Below, piece after piece: positions 9,793 to 21,552 of a DNA stretch of 64,000 nucleotides. The DNA is taken from the NCBI GenBank assembly GCA_035772735.1, contig JASDFA010000001.1, positions 76,348,001-76,412,000 on the forward strand. The letters run 5' to 3'. The DNA is from Datura wrightii (lineage: Eukaryota > Streptophyta > Magnoliopsida > Solanales > Solanaceae). Every line of letters begins with the position of its first letter. The first letter of the stretch is position 1. The notes under the pieces are model-generated. The model saw only the letters and a list, made by a program, of their open reading frames with translations, was not told where the DNA came from and did no database searches. The translations under genes and the position numbers were made by a program.

Positions 9793-11330
9793 CTCATCAC
9801 TTGATCCAGTCCTTGCTTAAATAGATACATCTCATCCCACATGTAGTACCGGGAATCATGCCTCAGCTTCTTCCTTTGCTGAGCCATTGCCTCAGGTGAG
9901 TATACTCCACTTACCAACAAGTTCACAATATCTGCATACCAAGGGAGTTCAGCTTCCTTTATTGCCAAGAGTTGTTCATCGGGGAACTCTTCTCTGATGC
10001 TATCACCTTCCTTCACATGCGAATGGTTCTCTAGCCGCGATAGGTGATCTGCAACCTGATTCTCGCTTCCCTTTCTGTCTCGGATCTCCAGATCAAACTC
10101 TTGCAGCAATAATATCCACCTGATTAGTCTGGGCTTCACATCCTTCTTTCCAAATAGGTACCGAATTGCCGCATGATCAGTGTGGACCACCACTTTAGAA
10201 CCCACCAGATAAGCTTTAAACTTGTCAAATGCAAATACTAGAGCCAGCATCTCCTTCTCAGTGACTGTATAATTAACTTGTGCAGCGTCAAGTGTTTTGC
10301 TTGCATAGTATATGGAATGAAAAATCTTATTCCTTCGCTGCCCCAATACCGCTCCTACAGCCACATCACTTGCATCACACATTAACTCAAAAGGATATTC
10401 CCAATCAGGAGCAATTAGAATAGGAGCTTCCACCAGCTTCTTTTTCATCTCCTCAAATGCTTCTACACATTCCTTGTCAAATTCAAACTTCACCTCTTTT
10501 TCTAGCAACCGGCATAACGGTCTAGAAATTTTAGAGAAGTCTTGAATAAACCATCTGTAAAACCCAGCATGTCCTAGAAAGCTGCGGACTCCCTTAACTG
10601 ATTTTGGTGGTGGTAGCTTTTCAATCACCTCAATCTTTGCCTGATCGACCTCCAAACCTCTGCATGACACCTTATGGCCAAGGATAATACCCTCCTTGAC
10701 TAAAAAGTGACACTTTTCCCAATTGAAACCAGGTTTGAGTCTTCACATCTAGCTAACACCCTGTTAAGATTCTGCAAACACATGGCAAACGAGTTACCAA
10801 AAATAGAAAAGTCATCCATAAATACCTTGACATAGTCTTCCACTATATCGTGGAATATTGCCATCATGCATCGCTGGAATGTGGCTGGTGCATTGCATAG
10901 ACCAAAAGGCATCCACCTGAAAGCATATGTCCCATAAGGACATGTAAACGTGGTCTTCTCCTGATCTTCTGGTGCTATGGCTATTTGATTATAGCTAGAA
11001 TATCCATCCAGAAAGCAATAATATTCCTGCCCTGCCAACCTGTCCAACATCTGATCAATAAATGGAATAGGATAATGATCTTTCCGAGTGGCCTCGTTGA
11101 GCTTCCTGTAATCCATGCAAATTCTCCAGCCCGTGACTGTGCGTGTGGGAATCAGCTCATTCTTCTCATTTGTAACCACTGTATTCCCCCTTTCTTGGGA
11201 ACGCATTGAACTGGGCTAACCCATTCACTGTCTGAGATGGGATATACCACTCCTGCATCCAACCACTAGATCACTTCCTTTCTGACTACATCTTTCATCA
11301 TCGGATTCAATCTCCGCTGATGTTGCACGG
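9789..11330 (-). pseudogene. pol: Reverse transcriptase and RNase H of element A pol
   Basis: RT copies element RNA into DNA and RNase H removes the RNA. The RT shows WRICMDYRKLNEATRKDHYP, FLDGYSSYNQIAIAPEDQ, MPFGLCNAPATFQRCM and the catalytic VFMDDFSIFGN box. The frame shifts near 10700 (after CED) and resumes as SCRGLEVDQAKIEVIEKLPP. RNase H shows FELMCDASDVAVGAVLGQR, FHSIYYASKTLDAAQVNYT, TEKEMLALVFAFDKF, VVHTDHAAIRYL and the end ENQVADHLSRLE, so its acidic residues (D, E, D, D) are kept. The connection to integrase runs through VNLLVSGVYSPEAMAQQRKKL. The sequence is of Athila type. One frameshift makes it inactive as it stands. Confidence 0.88.
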
Positions 11331-13062
11331 TTGGCTTGAATCCCTCTTCCATAAATATTCTGTGCATGCAGAAAGCTGGACTAATCCCCTTAATGTCCGA
11401 CATCTACCATCCCATTGCTCTCTTTCTCCTCCTAAGGACCACCAATGCATCTTTCACCTGTGCATCTGTCAGTTCCACTGAAATGATGACTGGTAAGGTA
11501 TCATCTTCACCCAAGAATACATACTGCAGATGTGGAGGCAATGTTTTCAACTCCAACTTAGGTGCTTCCTCTATTGATGGCTTTGGGGATGGTTCCAAAG
11601 ACCTCTGCAATGGTATCAAAATCTTGTTTCTTGAAGAACTATTTTGGCTCATTCAAAGTATGCACCACCTCATATGTCGCACTGTCCCCAAAATGATCAC
11701 GTCCCACCAAGGCTCTCTCCAAGGGATCCTGTGAGTCAATAATCTGTAGGGTTGACTCCTAATTCAAAACACTGATTGCTGATAACTCTTCATATATGGC
11801 CGGTAGCTTCATGACCTTGTAGACATCAAAGACCTCTACCTTATTATGAGCTCTAATGGTTAGCTGCCCAGCAGCTACATCAATTAAGGCTCGCCCGGTT
11901 GCTAAAAAGGGACGTCCCAAAATAAATGGGACTTCTGCATCTGGCTCAAAATCAAGAATTATAAAATCCACCGGGAAAATGAGGGAGCCTACTTGTACTA
12001 GCACATCCTCCACAATTCCATCAGGTCTGGCTAATGAACGGTCAGCTCGCTGCAAGATCACAGTAGTGGGTCTAGGACTGCCCAGCCCCAGCTTCTTGAA
12101 TGCTGATGTTGGCATCAAATTTACACTTGCTCCCAAATCACACAATCCATGAGCTCGTATAGACTGCCCAGTTGTAATCTGAATAGTGAAGCTTCCAGGA
12201 TCCTTGAGCTTTGTCGGCAATCGATTCTGAATGCGGGAGGTGCACTCTTCAGTAAGTGCAACTGTAACATACTCTGTCAATCTGCTTTTGTTAGCCACAA
12301 TGTCTTTGATGTACTTGGCATATTTTGGCACACCCTGCAACACATCAACTAAAGGAAGATTAATATGTACCTGCTTCAACACTTTCATGAACTTCTTAAA
12401 ATATGCTTCCTCCTTGTGCTTTTTCAATCTTTGAGGAAATAGGGGCGGTGGTCTTTCCATCTCTGCTGCCTTTTCATTCCCCCTCACTTCATCATTTCTT
12501 TCAACCTTTTCTGTTGCTCCAGATTTCTGAGGTGGTCTTTCGGGTTCCACCTCCTCTAGTTGATTTCCACTCCGGGTAGTAATTGCATTCACCTGCTTAG
12601 GAATAGGGTCTGTATCACTAGGTAATCCTCCCCTCGGTCTAGTATTTTGGGCTCCAGATAACTGTCCCAACTGATACTCCAATTCCTTTGTAGCTAACTG
12701 CTAATTTTTCATATCAACTATTAATTTTACCTGATCAGCCTGCATCTGCGCCCGGTTAGCTATTATGATTTTGAGCATATCCTCGATATTACTGGACTGA
12801 GGAGGTGCATTATTTCCTCTAAACTATGACATATAATTGTGCTGACCCCCTTGATTTCTGTGCATGCCCTAATTTGAACTCTGTCCCTGTTGACTATTAC
12901 TTCCCCATGAAAAATCGGATGATTTCTCCAATTTGGGTTGTAACTGTTGCCATACTGCTGATTACTGCTCCTCTGGGCGTTTCCAACAAAATTTACCGAA
13001 TCTGGATTTGCACCGCAACACTCAACTGAGTGTTCACTACTTCCACAAACTTCACACCATAA
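11331..13062 (-). pseudogene. Gag C-terminal end and protease of element A
   Basis: Minus strand from 13062. The copy starts inside the Gag zinc knuckle (remnant of EVCGSSEHSVECC at about 13030-13062), goes through an Asn/Gln-rich and Pro-rich linker, and then a long clean frame at 12682-11759. This contains HINLPLVDVLQGVPKYAKYI, then the aspartic protease: LCDLGASVNLMPTSAFKKLG (DLGA catalytic loop), TVILQRADRSLARPDGIVED and VPFILGRPFLATG. The protease cuts the polyprotein in the particle. A TAG stop at 11759 and a shift near 11650 break the link to RT. ELKTLPPHLQYVFLGEDDTLP marks the protease-RT linker. Confidence 0.82.
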
Positions 13063-14173
13063 TAGACCTTAGGGGGGTTTACCTAATGACACTGACATAA
13101 ACTTGAGGCAGGTTATGGCCATCAGTCGGAGGAGTGGAAAGCAGTTGGCTGATGCACCAACGAAAGAGAGGAAAAATGAGGTGCAACTAGAGTTAGTCAG
13201 ATCGGGTCCATCAGCTGTGAAAGGATTTAATCAGAGTGTTGCAACACATAATTCAGAATCATCATTGCAGCCATTATAGAGACCACCACCATCATTCATA
13301 CAAAGGCTCAAGAAGAGGAAGGAGGAAGCTTATTTTTAGAAGTTCTTTGATATCTTCAAAGAACTTCACATCAATTTGCCTCTACTTTATGTTTTGCAGG
13401 GAATGCCTAAGTATGCTAAGTACTTAAAGGATGTGGTGGCCAATAAAGTAAGGCTGGTGGATGTACAGACAATAGCACTCATGAAGAGTGCAGTTTCAGG
13501 GTGACTAGCAAAATGTCCAAAAAGCTCAAAGACCCAGAGAGTTTCACCCTCCCCGTACAAATAGGTGAAATAGGTATGATGAAGTCCTTGTGTGATTTAG
13601 GGGCGGCTATGAATTTTATGCCCCTATCTATGTTCAATAAACTTGGTTTGGGAAATTCAAGGCCCACAAGAGTGATGCTGCAGTTGGCTGACAAGTCAAC
13701 GGTGGCCCCAGAAGGGATTATTGAGGACCTACTCATCAAAGTAGGTAAGTTTATCATACCTGATGATTTTATAATCTTAGATTTTAAGGTTGATGACAAG
13801 GTACACCTCATCCTGGAATGGCCATTCCTGGCTACTGATGGAACTATAATTGATGTAAGAACTGACACCCTAAAAATGAGGGTAAATGACGAGGAATAAC
13901 TGTTTAGAGTATATCACACCCACACACTACAGAGATATTTGCAAGATCAGTATGGTGACAAATGCCAAGTGTGGGGTGGTGCATTCCATAGGTCCACTGT
14001 TGCAAGACATCCTAACAATTGAGCCCAAGTCTGCTGCGGGTAATACTGGGAAGAATGTGATTGTGAAGGAGGTGATGGAGGTAAAGAGGGAGAGTATGGA
14101 GGCTATTCCCTCTAAATGCAAAAAGAAAAGGAGATAGTTCCTGAAAGGGAAGAATTGCTTGAGAATATCTTGA
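13063..14173 (+). pseudogene. Protease-region ORF of element B
   Basis: Spacer text matches element C (PSDTDINLRQ, then MAISRRSGKQLADAPTKE). It goes on with HINLPLLYVLQGMPKYAKYL, DVVANKVRLVDVQTIAL and then the aspartic protease: SLCDLGAAMNFMPLSMFNKL, TRVMLQLADKSTVAPEGIIE and LILEWPFLATDGTIIDV (the usual GRP is now EWP). Frameshifts lie near 13490 and near 13900, after which THYRDICKISMVTNAKCGVV is readable. The ORF ends in a Lys/Arg-rich tail (CKKKRR) with stops at 14137 and TGA at 14171-14173. There is no RT. Compared with A and D the protease is clearly diverged, closest to C (50250-51400). Confidence 0.75.
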
Positions 14174-14186
14174 AAAGGATAATTCA

Positions 14187-14232
14187 CATCGTGTCGTGAT
14201 ACAAAATTAGGCGCTGCTTGATAGGCAACCCA
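14187..14232 (+). promoter_or_regulatory. Conserved post-ORF motif with hairpin (B)
   Basis: CATCGTGTCGTGATACAAAA, then GGCGCTGCTTGATAGGCAA and CCCA, 13 bases after the last stop codon. The arms CTTG/CAAG around AGGCAA still pair although the inner part has decayed. Confidence 0.7.
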
Positions 14233-16128
14233 AGGGTACCACAGGTACAATTTTCTTATTCTTTTGGCTTTGATTTTGTTTATTTTAACTTGTGTTGTTG
14301 TTTTTGGTGACTTGAGAATAGATTGAGGGGAAGTGTGAGTACCCTGAGAAGTAGAAGCTAAGAATTGTGGATAATTGCAAGTGTGGGGTCGGTGACCCAT
14401 GTAATTGAAAAGGACAAAACATGCTGCTAGCTAGGCGTAGAGGCCTTAGGAAGTATCTCTCACCTTTGTTTTAAATTTAATTCATGCTTTGAGGACATAA
14501 CATCTTTTAAGTGTCGGGTGAGGGGTAATTTCAAAATTTTTGAGGATGATTTAGGGTGAATCTTGTGCTTGGTATAAAAATTTGTATGATGTGAAGTTGG
14601 AGTTTAACACAATTCACCCACCCTTTAGTTTTTCTTTTCAGTTCTTTTCCGAAGAGGGGCACTTTGAACTGAGAATAATTTTTTTCTATGTCTGTACATA
14701 GTGTCTTAGTCATAGTTAAAGATTTTTTCAGATGATGGATGGATGACGACCGTCTTGAGGGAAAATTAGTTAGTAGGTTTTTGTGTTTGAACCATTAGCT
14801 GATTGACTGCTTGATGCTCTTGTGAGTGTTGTACATGATTGTAAGATGCAAGTGGTTTTAATTGTGAAGCATGTTGAGCATTGTGTATGATTTTATTTAA
14901 GACATTTAGGCTCAGGAATGTGACTCTGTATGCTATAAGCTTAATTTTGAATTCTTGTGATTAGTTGTGTTGAGAGTCTATATGGGTCTATCTTGATTTG
15001 AACATGTGCAGTGATGGTAAAAGTTTCTTTTGTATTCCATACTATTATGTTGTGTCTAGAACTTGCCTGGTGTGTTTTGCAAAGAGAAATGAGGGATGTT
15101 AATTGTAAGAGATGATTTAGACATTTCTTTGAATGAGCCTAATTTTTATCCTTTGCTTTACCTACCTTTAATGCATGATCCTAGTCAGCCCCATTAATCC
15201 CTCTAGGCTATTCCTTTCTTAGCCACATCAAAAGCTTAATCCTTTTCCTTTAATAAATCTGAATTTGATTCAACACTCCTAACGCTTAAGTGAACATGCA
15301 AAAGAGTTAGAGGAGTGGGAATCTTGAAAAAGAAGGAAAATATTGGTTGTGGAAGTTAAAGAAAAAATTTAAAGTGCACTTGTTTAAAATGCATAAGTGT
15401 TGGTAGGGAGTAAAAGATCACAAGAATGAAAACCTGTATAATATGTGATTACTACTTACTAATACGATAAGTGTGCTTAATAAAATGGGGAAACAAAAAC
15501 GAAATAGAGAGTTGAAAAGAACAAGAGGTGAAGTAAAAGAAAAGAAGAGATTGTGCTTAATGAGAGCAAAAAGTGATGTATTAAAAGCGCTTAGGGAAGA
15601 TAGTCACTATTACTGGCCAGAATAGTACCGAATTGTCCCTTAGCTTACATTACAACCTAATAATTCCTACTTGATCTTACTTTTAGACATTCCTAAATTA
15701 GTGAAGTAGAATACTAAGGGCAAGCATAAGGGTCATTACATGTTGCGTGTGAATTCTTTGTGAGAGTGAGCTCAATTCTTATTCATATACCCATGCTTAT
15801 GATAACTTGTAAATTTGTGCATGAAAATGGGTATCTCTCTTGTTGTGAGGGCACATGTTTGAGGAAAGATAAAATTCATGTTGGACTTCTTGATTGGCTA
15901 ATGTGCACGATTTTGATATGGTTGTAGAGTCAATTCTTGAGGCTAGGAGGTCTTAACTTGGTTGTATTGGATTTGAATTGTGTTATATGTATAACAGGCT
16001 CTATGTGAACTTGCCATCTAAATCAGTCAGTGTAGCCTTAACTTGAGTTGTCTTGCGTCAATTGTTCATGTATGAGTCTTCCTTGTGCATGAGATGTAAA
16101 GGATTTGCTCGAGGACGAACAAGACTTT
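14233..16128 (+). other. 3' noncoding region of element B
   Basis: About 1.9 kb without coding potential. Shared blocks: GGTACCACAGGTAC right after the motif, GGATGGATGACGACCGTCTT at 14738-14757, GAACTTGCCTGGTGTG near 15060, and AAAAGCGCTTAGGG...TTACATTACAACCT at 15584-15658. The pre-PPT hairpin is at 16105-16122 (TTGCTCG-AGGA-CGAACAA). Confidence 0.75.
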
Positions 16129-16139
16129 AAGTGTGGGGT
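16129..16139 (+). promoter_or_regulatory. Polypurine tract (B)
   Basis: AAGTGTGGGGT, two bases before the TG start of the 3' LTR at 16142. Confidence 0.85.
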
Positions 16140-16141
16140 AG

Positions 16142-17602
16142 TGATCTTGGGCATATGTACATGCCCAAGTGATATTTTTCACCCATGTTTTAGCCATATT
16201 TGCACCTTAATTTAAGAATATTCTCATGTATTTTGTGTAATTTGTGGTCATGGAATAACAAATATAATTAGCTCTCTTTGTAGATTGAAATTGCCAATGG
16301 ATGGAGCTCAATGTGAAGATAACGGTCCTAATCTTGAAGATAAATGCTAAGGGACGAATTATGGATGGTGAGATAAGCTAAAAAGGACATTTGGAGTCAA
16401 CTCCGTAACATGGAGAAGCATTGGGGCATTGAATAATGTGCCACAGATCAAAAAATTAATTTATATGAGCAGGGCTGCTAAACAGTGAGCATACGCAACA
16501 GTAGATTGTCATGGAGGCAAATCTCTGCGATAGCTAGCGTGTTATGGAGGCAAATCTCCACGATAGCCAGCGTGACATGGAGGCAGTCCACCACAGGCCA
16601 AATTTTTACAATTATAAAAGGAACACTTAGCAGTTTAATTGGATATCACACAATAGTTTGGGGGAAGCATAGAGGAGCGAAAGGGAGATGAAGGAAACTC
16701 ACCTAGGGTTCGTTTTTCTTTATTTCTTCCTTTACCATCTCTTGTAATTACTTGAATTCAAATATGTTTTTGAGTCCTTGTATGAACATGAGTGGCTAAA
16801 CCCCTTCTTCTAGGGTTGAGGCCATAAACATGAATGTAATTGTTTAAAATTTCGATATTTGGTTCAAGTTTCATTGTTGTTTGTCTTGCATTTTTGTTTT
16901 TACCATTTTAATGATTGATCACCATTAGAATGTATGTGTTAAGCTTAGGAAAAAACTCGAAAGAGCAAAAACTATGTTAGAACTTGAAATGTAGGAAGTA
17001 AGTTCAAGTCTTCAAGAGTTGATTCGCGGTTAGGATAAAAATATACCCAATTTGCCTTTCTTGGTTAATAAATAGGATGAAAGCTAGAAACTTGGGATTA
17101 AATTCTCACATTACCGCTCATGGAAGTAGCTATGAAATTAATTTTGATGGTTAGAGGTTTGAAAGTCCATAACCAAGGGGATTAACCCCATGAATCACTC
17201 CACATAAATAATTGCTTATGAACTAGGTTGTCACATCCCCCCTCAATGATGTAGTTGTGAGGCTAGTTCATCTGTGTTTACAGGCTCGAAAGACCATGAA
17301 CATGGAAATTAACTTTGTGAGACAACATATGAAATTTCATACTCCAATGTGAATGTAGCATTGCATGATAGGCCTTAACTCTAGATGCTTCTTATCATTG
17401 TTTTCCGAATTCTTTTGTGATCACCGCTAGATTTAGAAACCAAACTCCAAATGTTGAAAGTTTAACACTTGTGAAATTTGATTTAACACTTGAATTGGTA
17501 AATTCACTATAAAGGCTAGTCCTTGTGGGTTCGACATCCGGCTCTTAAGAGTCACTGTACTACTTGTATGACTGCATGCGTGCATGCGCTGAAGCACGAA
17601 CA
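16142..17602 (+). repeat. Element B 3' LTR (1461 bp)
   Basis: Begins TGATCTTGGGCATATG (LTR-start hairpin at 16146-16169) and ends GCACGAACA at 17602. Contains a TATA-like TATAAAA at 16613 and decayed copies of the GC-rich module at about 16400-16590. The end region (GGGTTCGACATCCGGCTCTT at 17527-17546) is shared with element C. After 17602 the sequence changes to a chromovirus pol fragment. Confidence 0.82.
16613..16619 (+). promoter_or_regulatory. TATA-like box of LTR B
   Basis: TATAAAA followed by GGAACACTTAG, in the same position relative to the GC-rich repeats as in other LTRs here. Confidence 0.5.
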
Positions 17603-18863
17603 GTTTATCTTGGAAAAGAACTTGGCACCTGAAGTTGTCAAACAAGTCATCAGTCCTATGGAAGGGATACTTATTCTTGATTTTGACTCTATTCAACTAA
17701 TGGTAGTCAAAGCACATTCTGAGAGAATCATCCTTCTTCCATACAAAGAGAATCGGAGAACCCCATGGGGACTTACTAGGCCTGATGAAACCCTTATCTA
17801 GGAGATCCTTCAATTGTTCCTTTAACTCCTTTAGCGTTGCAAGAGCCATTCTATAAGGAGAAATGGATATGAGCTGCGTATCAGGGAGAAGGTCTATACC
17901 AAAATCAATTTTTGCTCAGGAGGGACTCTTGGTAGATTATCTGGGAATACCTCCAGATACTCACCTACAATTGGGACTGATTGAAGGGTCGGGGTTTCGA
18001 ACATAGAGTCGATGACCTGAACTAACTGGTATACACAACCCTTGCTGATCATCTTTGTGGCCTTAAGGTAGGAGACAAAACGTTCTATAGGCACTGCTGA
18101 ACTACCCTTCCATTCTAGGACTGACTCACACAAAAATTGAAACTCTACTAACTGGGTTTTCTAATTAACTAAAGCATAGCAAGAATACAACCAATCCATA
18201 CCGAAGATACCATTAAAATCTATCATATATAACTCTACTACGTCGGCTAATGTGACTTTCTGAAGAACTGTAATTTGGGAAATTTTGATATACCCGTTTA
18301 GTTATAATTGACTCACTGGCAGAAGTAGAGACTGGGAAGGGTTCTAATATGATTTTGGGACTGATACCAAAATTGATAGCTACATAGGAGTCACGAAGGA
18401 TATTGTGGCCCCTAGATCTAGCAATGCATAAACATCAAGATGGAATACTCATAACATACCCGTGACTATATCTGGTGAGCTCTCTTGCTCCTGGAGTGAG
18501 GAAAGGGCATAGAAGCAGTTCTGGCGCTGACCGCCATTGGCACTAGATGATGCGCCCTATTGAGAGGGGTGAGCTTCTGTGGAGGTAGCTAGGGCATGGA
18601 CTATATCATCACCCTGTATGGCTGAAGGGTAATCCCTATGTCTGTGTCCTGGTTTCCCACACCTATAGCAAGCATTTGAGACAACCAAGCACTCTCTTGG
18701 GTGGTTCTTACCGCACTTCCTTCAAGCTAGAAAAGTGCGCTCCCTTGACATGCTCCTCTGACCCTCAGAGCCTGACGGTCTACCTCTCTAATCACCTCTG
18801 GGCCTGGATGGAACACTAGCTGAGGATGGAGCTGGGGCTGATAACCTCTGGTGGGACTGTGGG
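17603..18863 (-). pseudogene. Chromovirus Gag zinc knuckle, protease and RT start (fragment)
   Basis: Minus strand from 18863. A Pro/Ser-rich Gag tail leads to a zinc knuckle CYRCGKPGHRHRDY (the last Cys is Tyr). Then comes a protease remnant with LGATISFVTPYVAINFGI, VTLADVVELYMIDFNGIFGM and ERFVSYLKATKMISKGCVYQ. The RT lead-in shows PIVGEYLEVFPDNLPRVPPE, LKELKEQLKDLLDKGFIRPS and SPWGSPILFVWKKDDSLRM, followed by CFDYH, a stop, and LNRVKIKNKYP. It ends at FQDKL, where LTR B begins. Several in-frame stops. The pattern is that of the plant Tekay/Del chromovirus clade as seen in Solanaceae. It is unrelated to the Athila elements and is older DNA into which B and G inserted. Confidence 0.8.
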
Positions 18864-19431
18864 TGATGTCCACTAATAAATGGTGAATTTACGCATTTGT
18901 TAGCCATATTTTCCCCATACTTTACTATGTTTTGAGAAGAAATTATGTGTGTTTTCATGCGTTTTATGATATATTTGTGAAAAAGAGCTAACACACATGA
19001 TTAGATGCTTTCAGGTCTTAATGTGATAAATTTGGGATTGTTTGAGGCTTAAAAGAGCTAAAATGGAAAAACGGGATTGAAGGAATGAATATATAGAAGT
19101 TGGAAGTGCGTGCATAGTTGTTCTATTGCCTGCATGCTGTACAGGCCACTTCAGTGTCACGAAAAAAGTGAAATCCCAATTCTACTAGGAATTGAAGTTG
19201 CAAAGGGTTAATCTACTATTATAAATTCCCTCTCATAACATGTTTTTAGGCATCTAAGTCCAGCATATCAAGTTGAATTCGAATATTGAAGTCTTGTAGT
19301 GTTGTTGCACAATTCATGCTTTGAGAATTTGTGTAATAATTTAGTTGATTTTCTCTTGAAGAATTCATCAAGTACTTGTGAAGCTTGTTAGCTTGGAGAT
19401 TTTGTTGAACAAGTTTATATTAAAGTAAGTA

Positions 19432-21552
19432 TGTTATACCTTGGAAGCCCAAAGATCAGACCCGGGAGTTGAAACGGAGAAAATTTGAAATCTGGCATCA
19501 GGTCATAGAACGGGTCGTGATGTGACCCGTGGGGATAGACCACGAGTCGTGAGAAGACTCGTGGTGAGGCTTAGGATGTGAGTTTGAAATTTGGGATTTA
19601 AGGTCTCCACGGACATGACCACGAGTCTTGGTCAAACCCCACTACTTGTTGGGTCAGTCGTGGGAAGTGGTGACTGAGAAGGAGAAGGGAGCTGGCAGTG
19701 TACAACATGAAAGGACCCCATGGCTCGTGGTCAGTCACCACGATTCATGGGATGGGTCGTGGTCAACAAATGGAAATTATTTGAAATTTAGGGCAGTGCA
19801 TGTGACAGATGATTCCACGAGTCGTGGCCTTGGGTAATGATTTGTTAGGTCCCTCATGGGGACTGATGAGCAACTACTTTATGCGAAATTATTAAGGGTA
19901 TTCTTGTCATTCCTATGCTCTAAGGCCCTATACTATACCATTTTCAGTTATTTTCAGAGTGTATTAAGATAGATTAAGTCATTCTAACCCATGCATGCAA
20001 GTTAGAGAGGGTTAGAGAGGAGATCAAGCCTTAGCCCTTCCAATTCTTCTCAAATCCTTCTTGGGCAATCAGGAAAGTGTAATAAACAGGTACATAGGGT
20101 TATGAGTGGGTGTTTTCATTCACAACCATGCCCAATCTCTCCTAATTCATGAAGTTTTATTTAAAACTCTTATGGGGTTTTATCCTAAACCTTATGAAAT
20201 TCCAATGATCTATCTATGAGTTATTACTTCTCATGTTTTACATCATATTTTACAAATCATGATTATATTTTACCACTAATTCAATTATAAATTTATTGAT
20301 TTCATTTTTTTAAATTATGCCTAATTATGCATGTTCTATGATGGATCGAGTTATGATTCTTACCTTATTTTTTGATGTTCTTAAACCCATCATAATTTAT
20401 GAGTTATGATATGGATTTATTCAAATTCTCATTATGAATTTATGATAAAAAAGCATGTACATTATTTACAAGTATGCATGAACCTCATGATTTACGATTT
20501 ATTATTTTGGCCGACTCACGGGCCTTGCCCTCATGGCTAGTTCACGTATTTACAAGCATTCTTATGATTATCATGATTTAACTAGCCCATGAATCTCCTG
20601 TATATTATCTGATGAGCACTATATATGTTTTGGTAGTAGTATTTAACACCGAGTTGGTTCAGGGCTCAGGTTTTGCCCTGAATCTCAGAACTACGTGCCA
20701 CCATAGGACATGATGGGACCTCCCTTGGGACTGTCCCCTTTTTCCAAAATGGTCCTTTCATGTGTGATATCACGCCCTTCATGGTTCTACCCTTGGCAAG
20801 GTATGAACACCCTCCTGATTAGGGATTTATAGGTCGGGTTCCATGTGTGCTCGTATGGGGTATGTCGATTATAAGAATCTCCCATTGTTCCTCATGATTT
20901 ATGCAGGGTTATGTTCATACCGTTTTGGCTCAAGTCATGTTTAATAAAGATTTTCTCTTATGATTATGCATATGGTTAATTTACGAATGCTTTAAAAACA
21001 TTGGGCCTTATGTTATATTATGATATTTATGTTATGAGCATGTTGTCCTACTCTTACGCACTTTGATGTATTTTAAATATCCGTTTTACTTGTCTTGCAT
21101 ACTCGGTACATTCTACGTACTGACCACATACTCTATGCTATATCATTTAATGATACAGGCCCCGACTCTTAGACTCATCCCCGTTCTTATCCAGCCTTTT
21201 AGAGATAGCATTCTGCGCTTGTGGTGAGTCTTTATCTTCCGAGGACCATGCTTATCCGATTTATCTATGTATGTTCAGTTTTCTAGACTTGTTGGGTTAG
21301 TTGGGGTTGTTGTCTCATCAACCCATCTGATATGTTAGAGGCTTTCAGACTATGTGTAGTATTCAACTGTTATGTATGACGTACGCTTCGCTTCCTATGT
21401 TATGCCCTGTTTTATGCTTCTGCTATGTTATGACGTTAAGTATTACTCTTTATTGATTGAGTTAGATGTATGATCATTCCATGGGTCGACTTGGAGTCTC
21501 TTGGGTCTCCTTGTACCGTGTTGCGATCTGGGTCTACATTCGGGTTATGACA
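19432..21552 (+). mobile_element. Solo LTR (2121 bp), chromovirus type
   Basis: Starts TGTTATACCTTGG, ends GGGTTATGACA, with perfect 5-bp target duplication AAGTA on both sides (19427-19431 and 21553-21557). There is no internal sequence, so the parent element was removed by recombination between its two LTRs. It has the CACGAGTCGTGG cluster (19541-19870) and a hairpin at 21142-21159. Two relatives lie at 237-1906 and 25762-28112. Confidence 0.92.
19541..19870. repeat. CACGAGTCGTGG palindrome cluster in solo LTR
   Basis: Repeated GACCACGAGTCGTG, GACTCGTGGTG and similar words, positions matching 1495-1835 and 25869-26345. Probably a U3 promoter or enhancer array of this LTR family. Confidence 0.7.

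Larger units (their letters stand above)
2926..13062 (-). mobile_element. Element A: Athila-like Ty3/gypsy retrotransposon, 5'-truncated
   Basis: On the minus strand the order is (right to left) end of gag, protease, RT, RNase H, integrase, env-like ORF, 3' noncoding region, polypurine tract and 3' LTR (2926-4430). The 5' LTR, primer site and most of gag are missing: the copy stops at about 13062 inside the Gag zinc knuckle, where a plus-strand element (B) begins. Coding parts have frameshifts and stops, so it is inactive. Apart from D it is the only element here that still contains all enzyme domains. Confidence 0.85.
13063..17602 (+). mobile_element. Element B: 5'-truncated Athila-related element without RT/integrase
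   Basis: Starts abruptly at the head-to-head join with A, in the spacer before protease. It carries a protease remnant, the conserved post-ORF motif (14187-14232), a 3' noncoding region, a polypurine tract and a 3' LTR (16142-17602). The protease ORF leads straight to the post-ORF motif without any RT, RNase H or integrase. Element C has the same plan and a closely similar protease, so B and C look like one non-autonomous family. Confidence 0.75.

Noticed and set aside
13479..13868. Minus-strand frame opposite the B protease (and similar frames opposite proteases at 11856-12152, 37388-37798, 56426-56836)
   Set aside because: Antisense shadows of the protease; the plus-sense reading has the DLGA and FLATG motifs.
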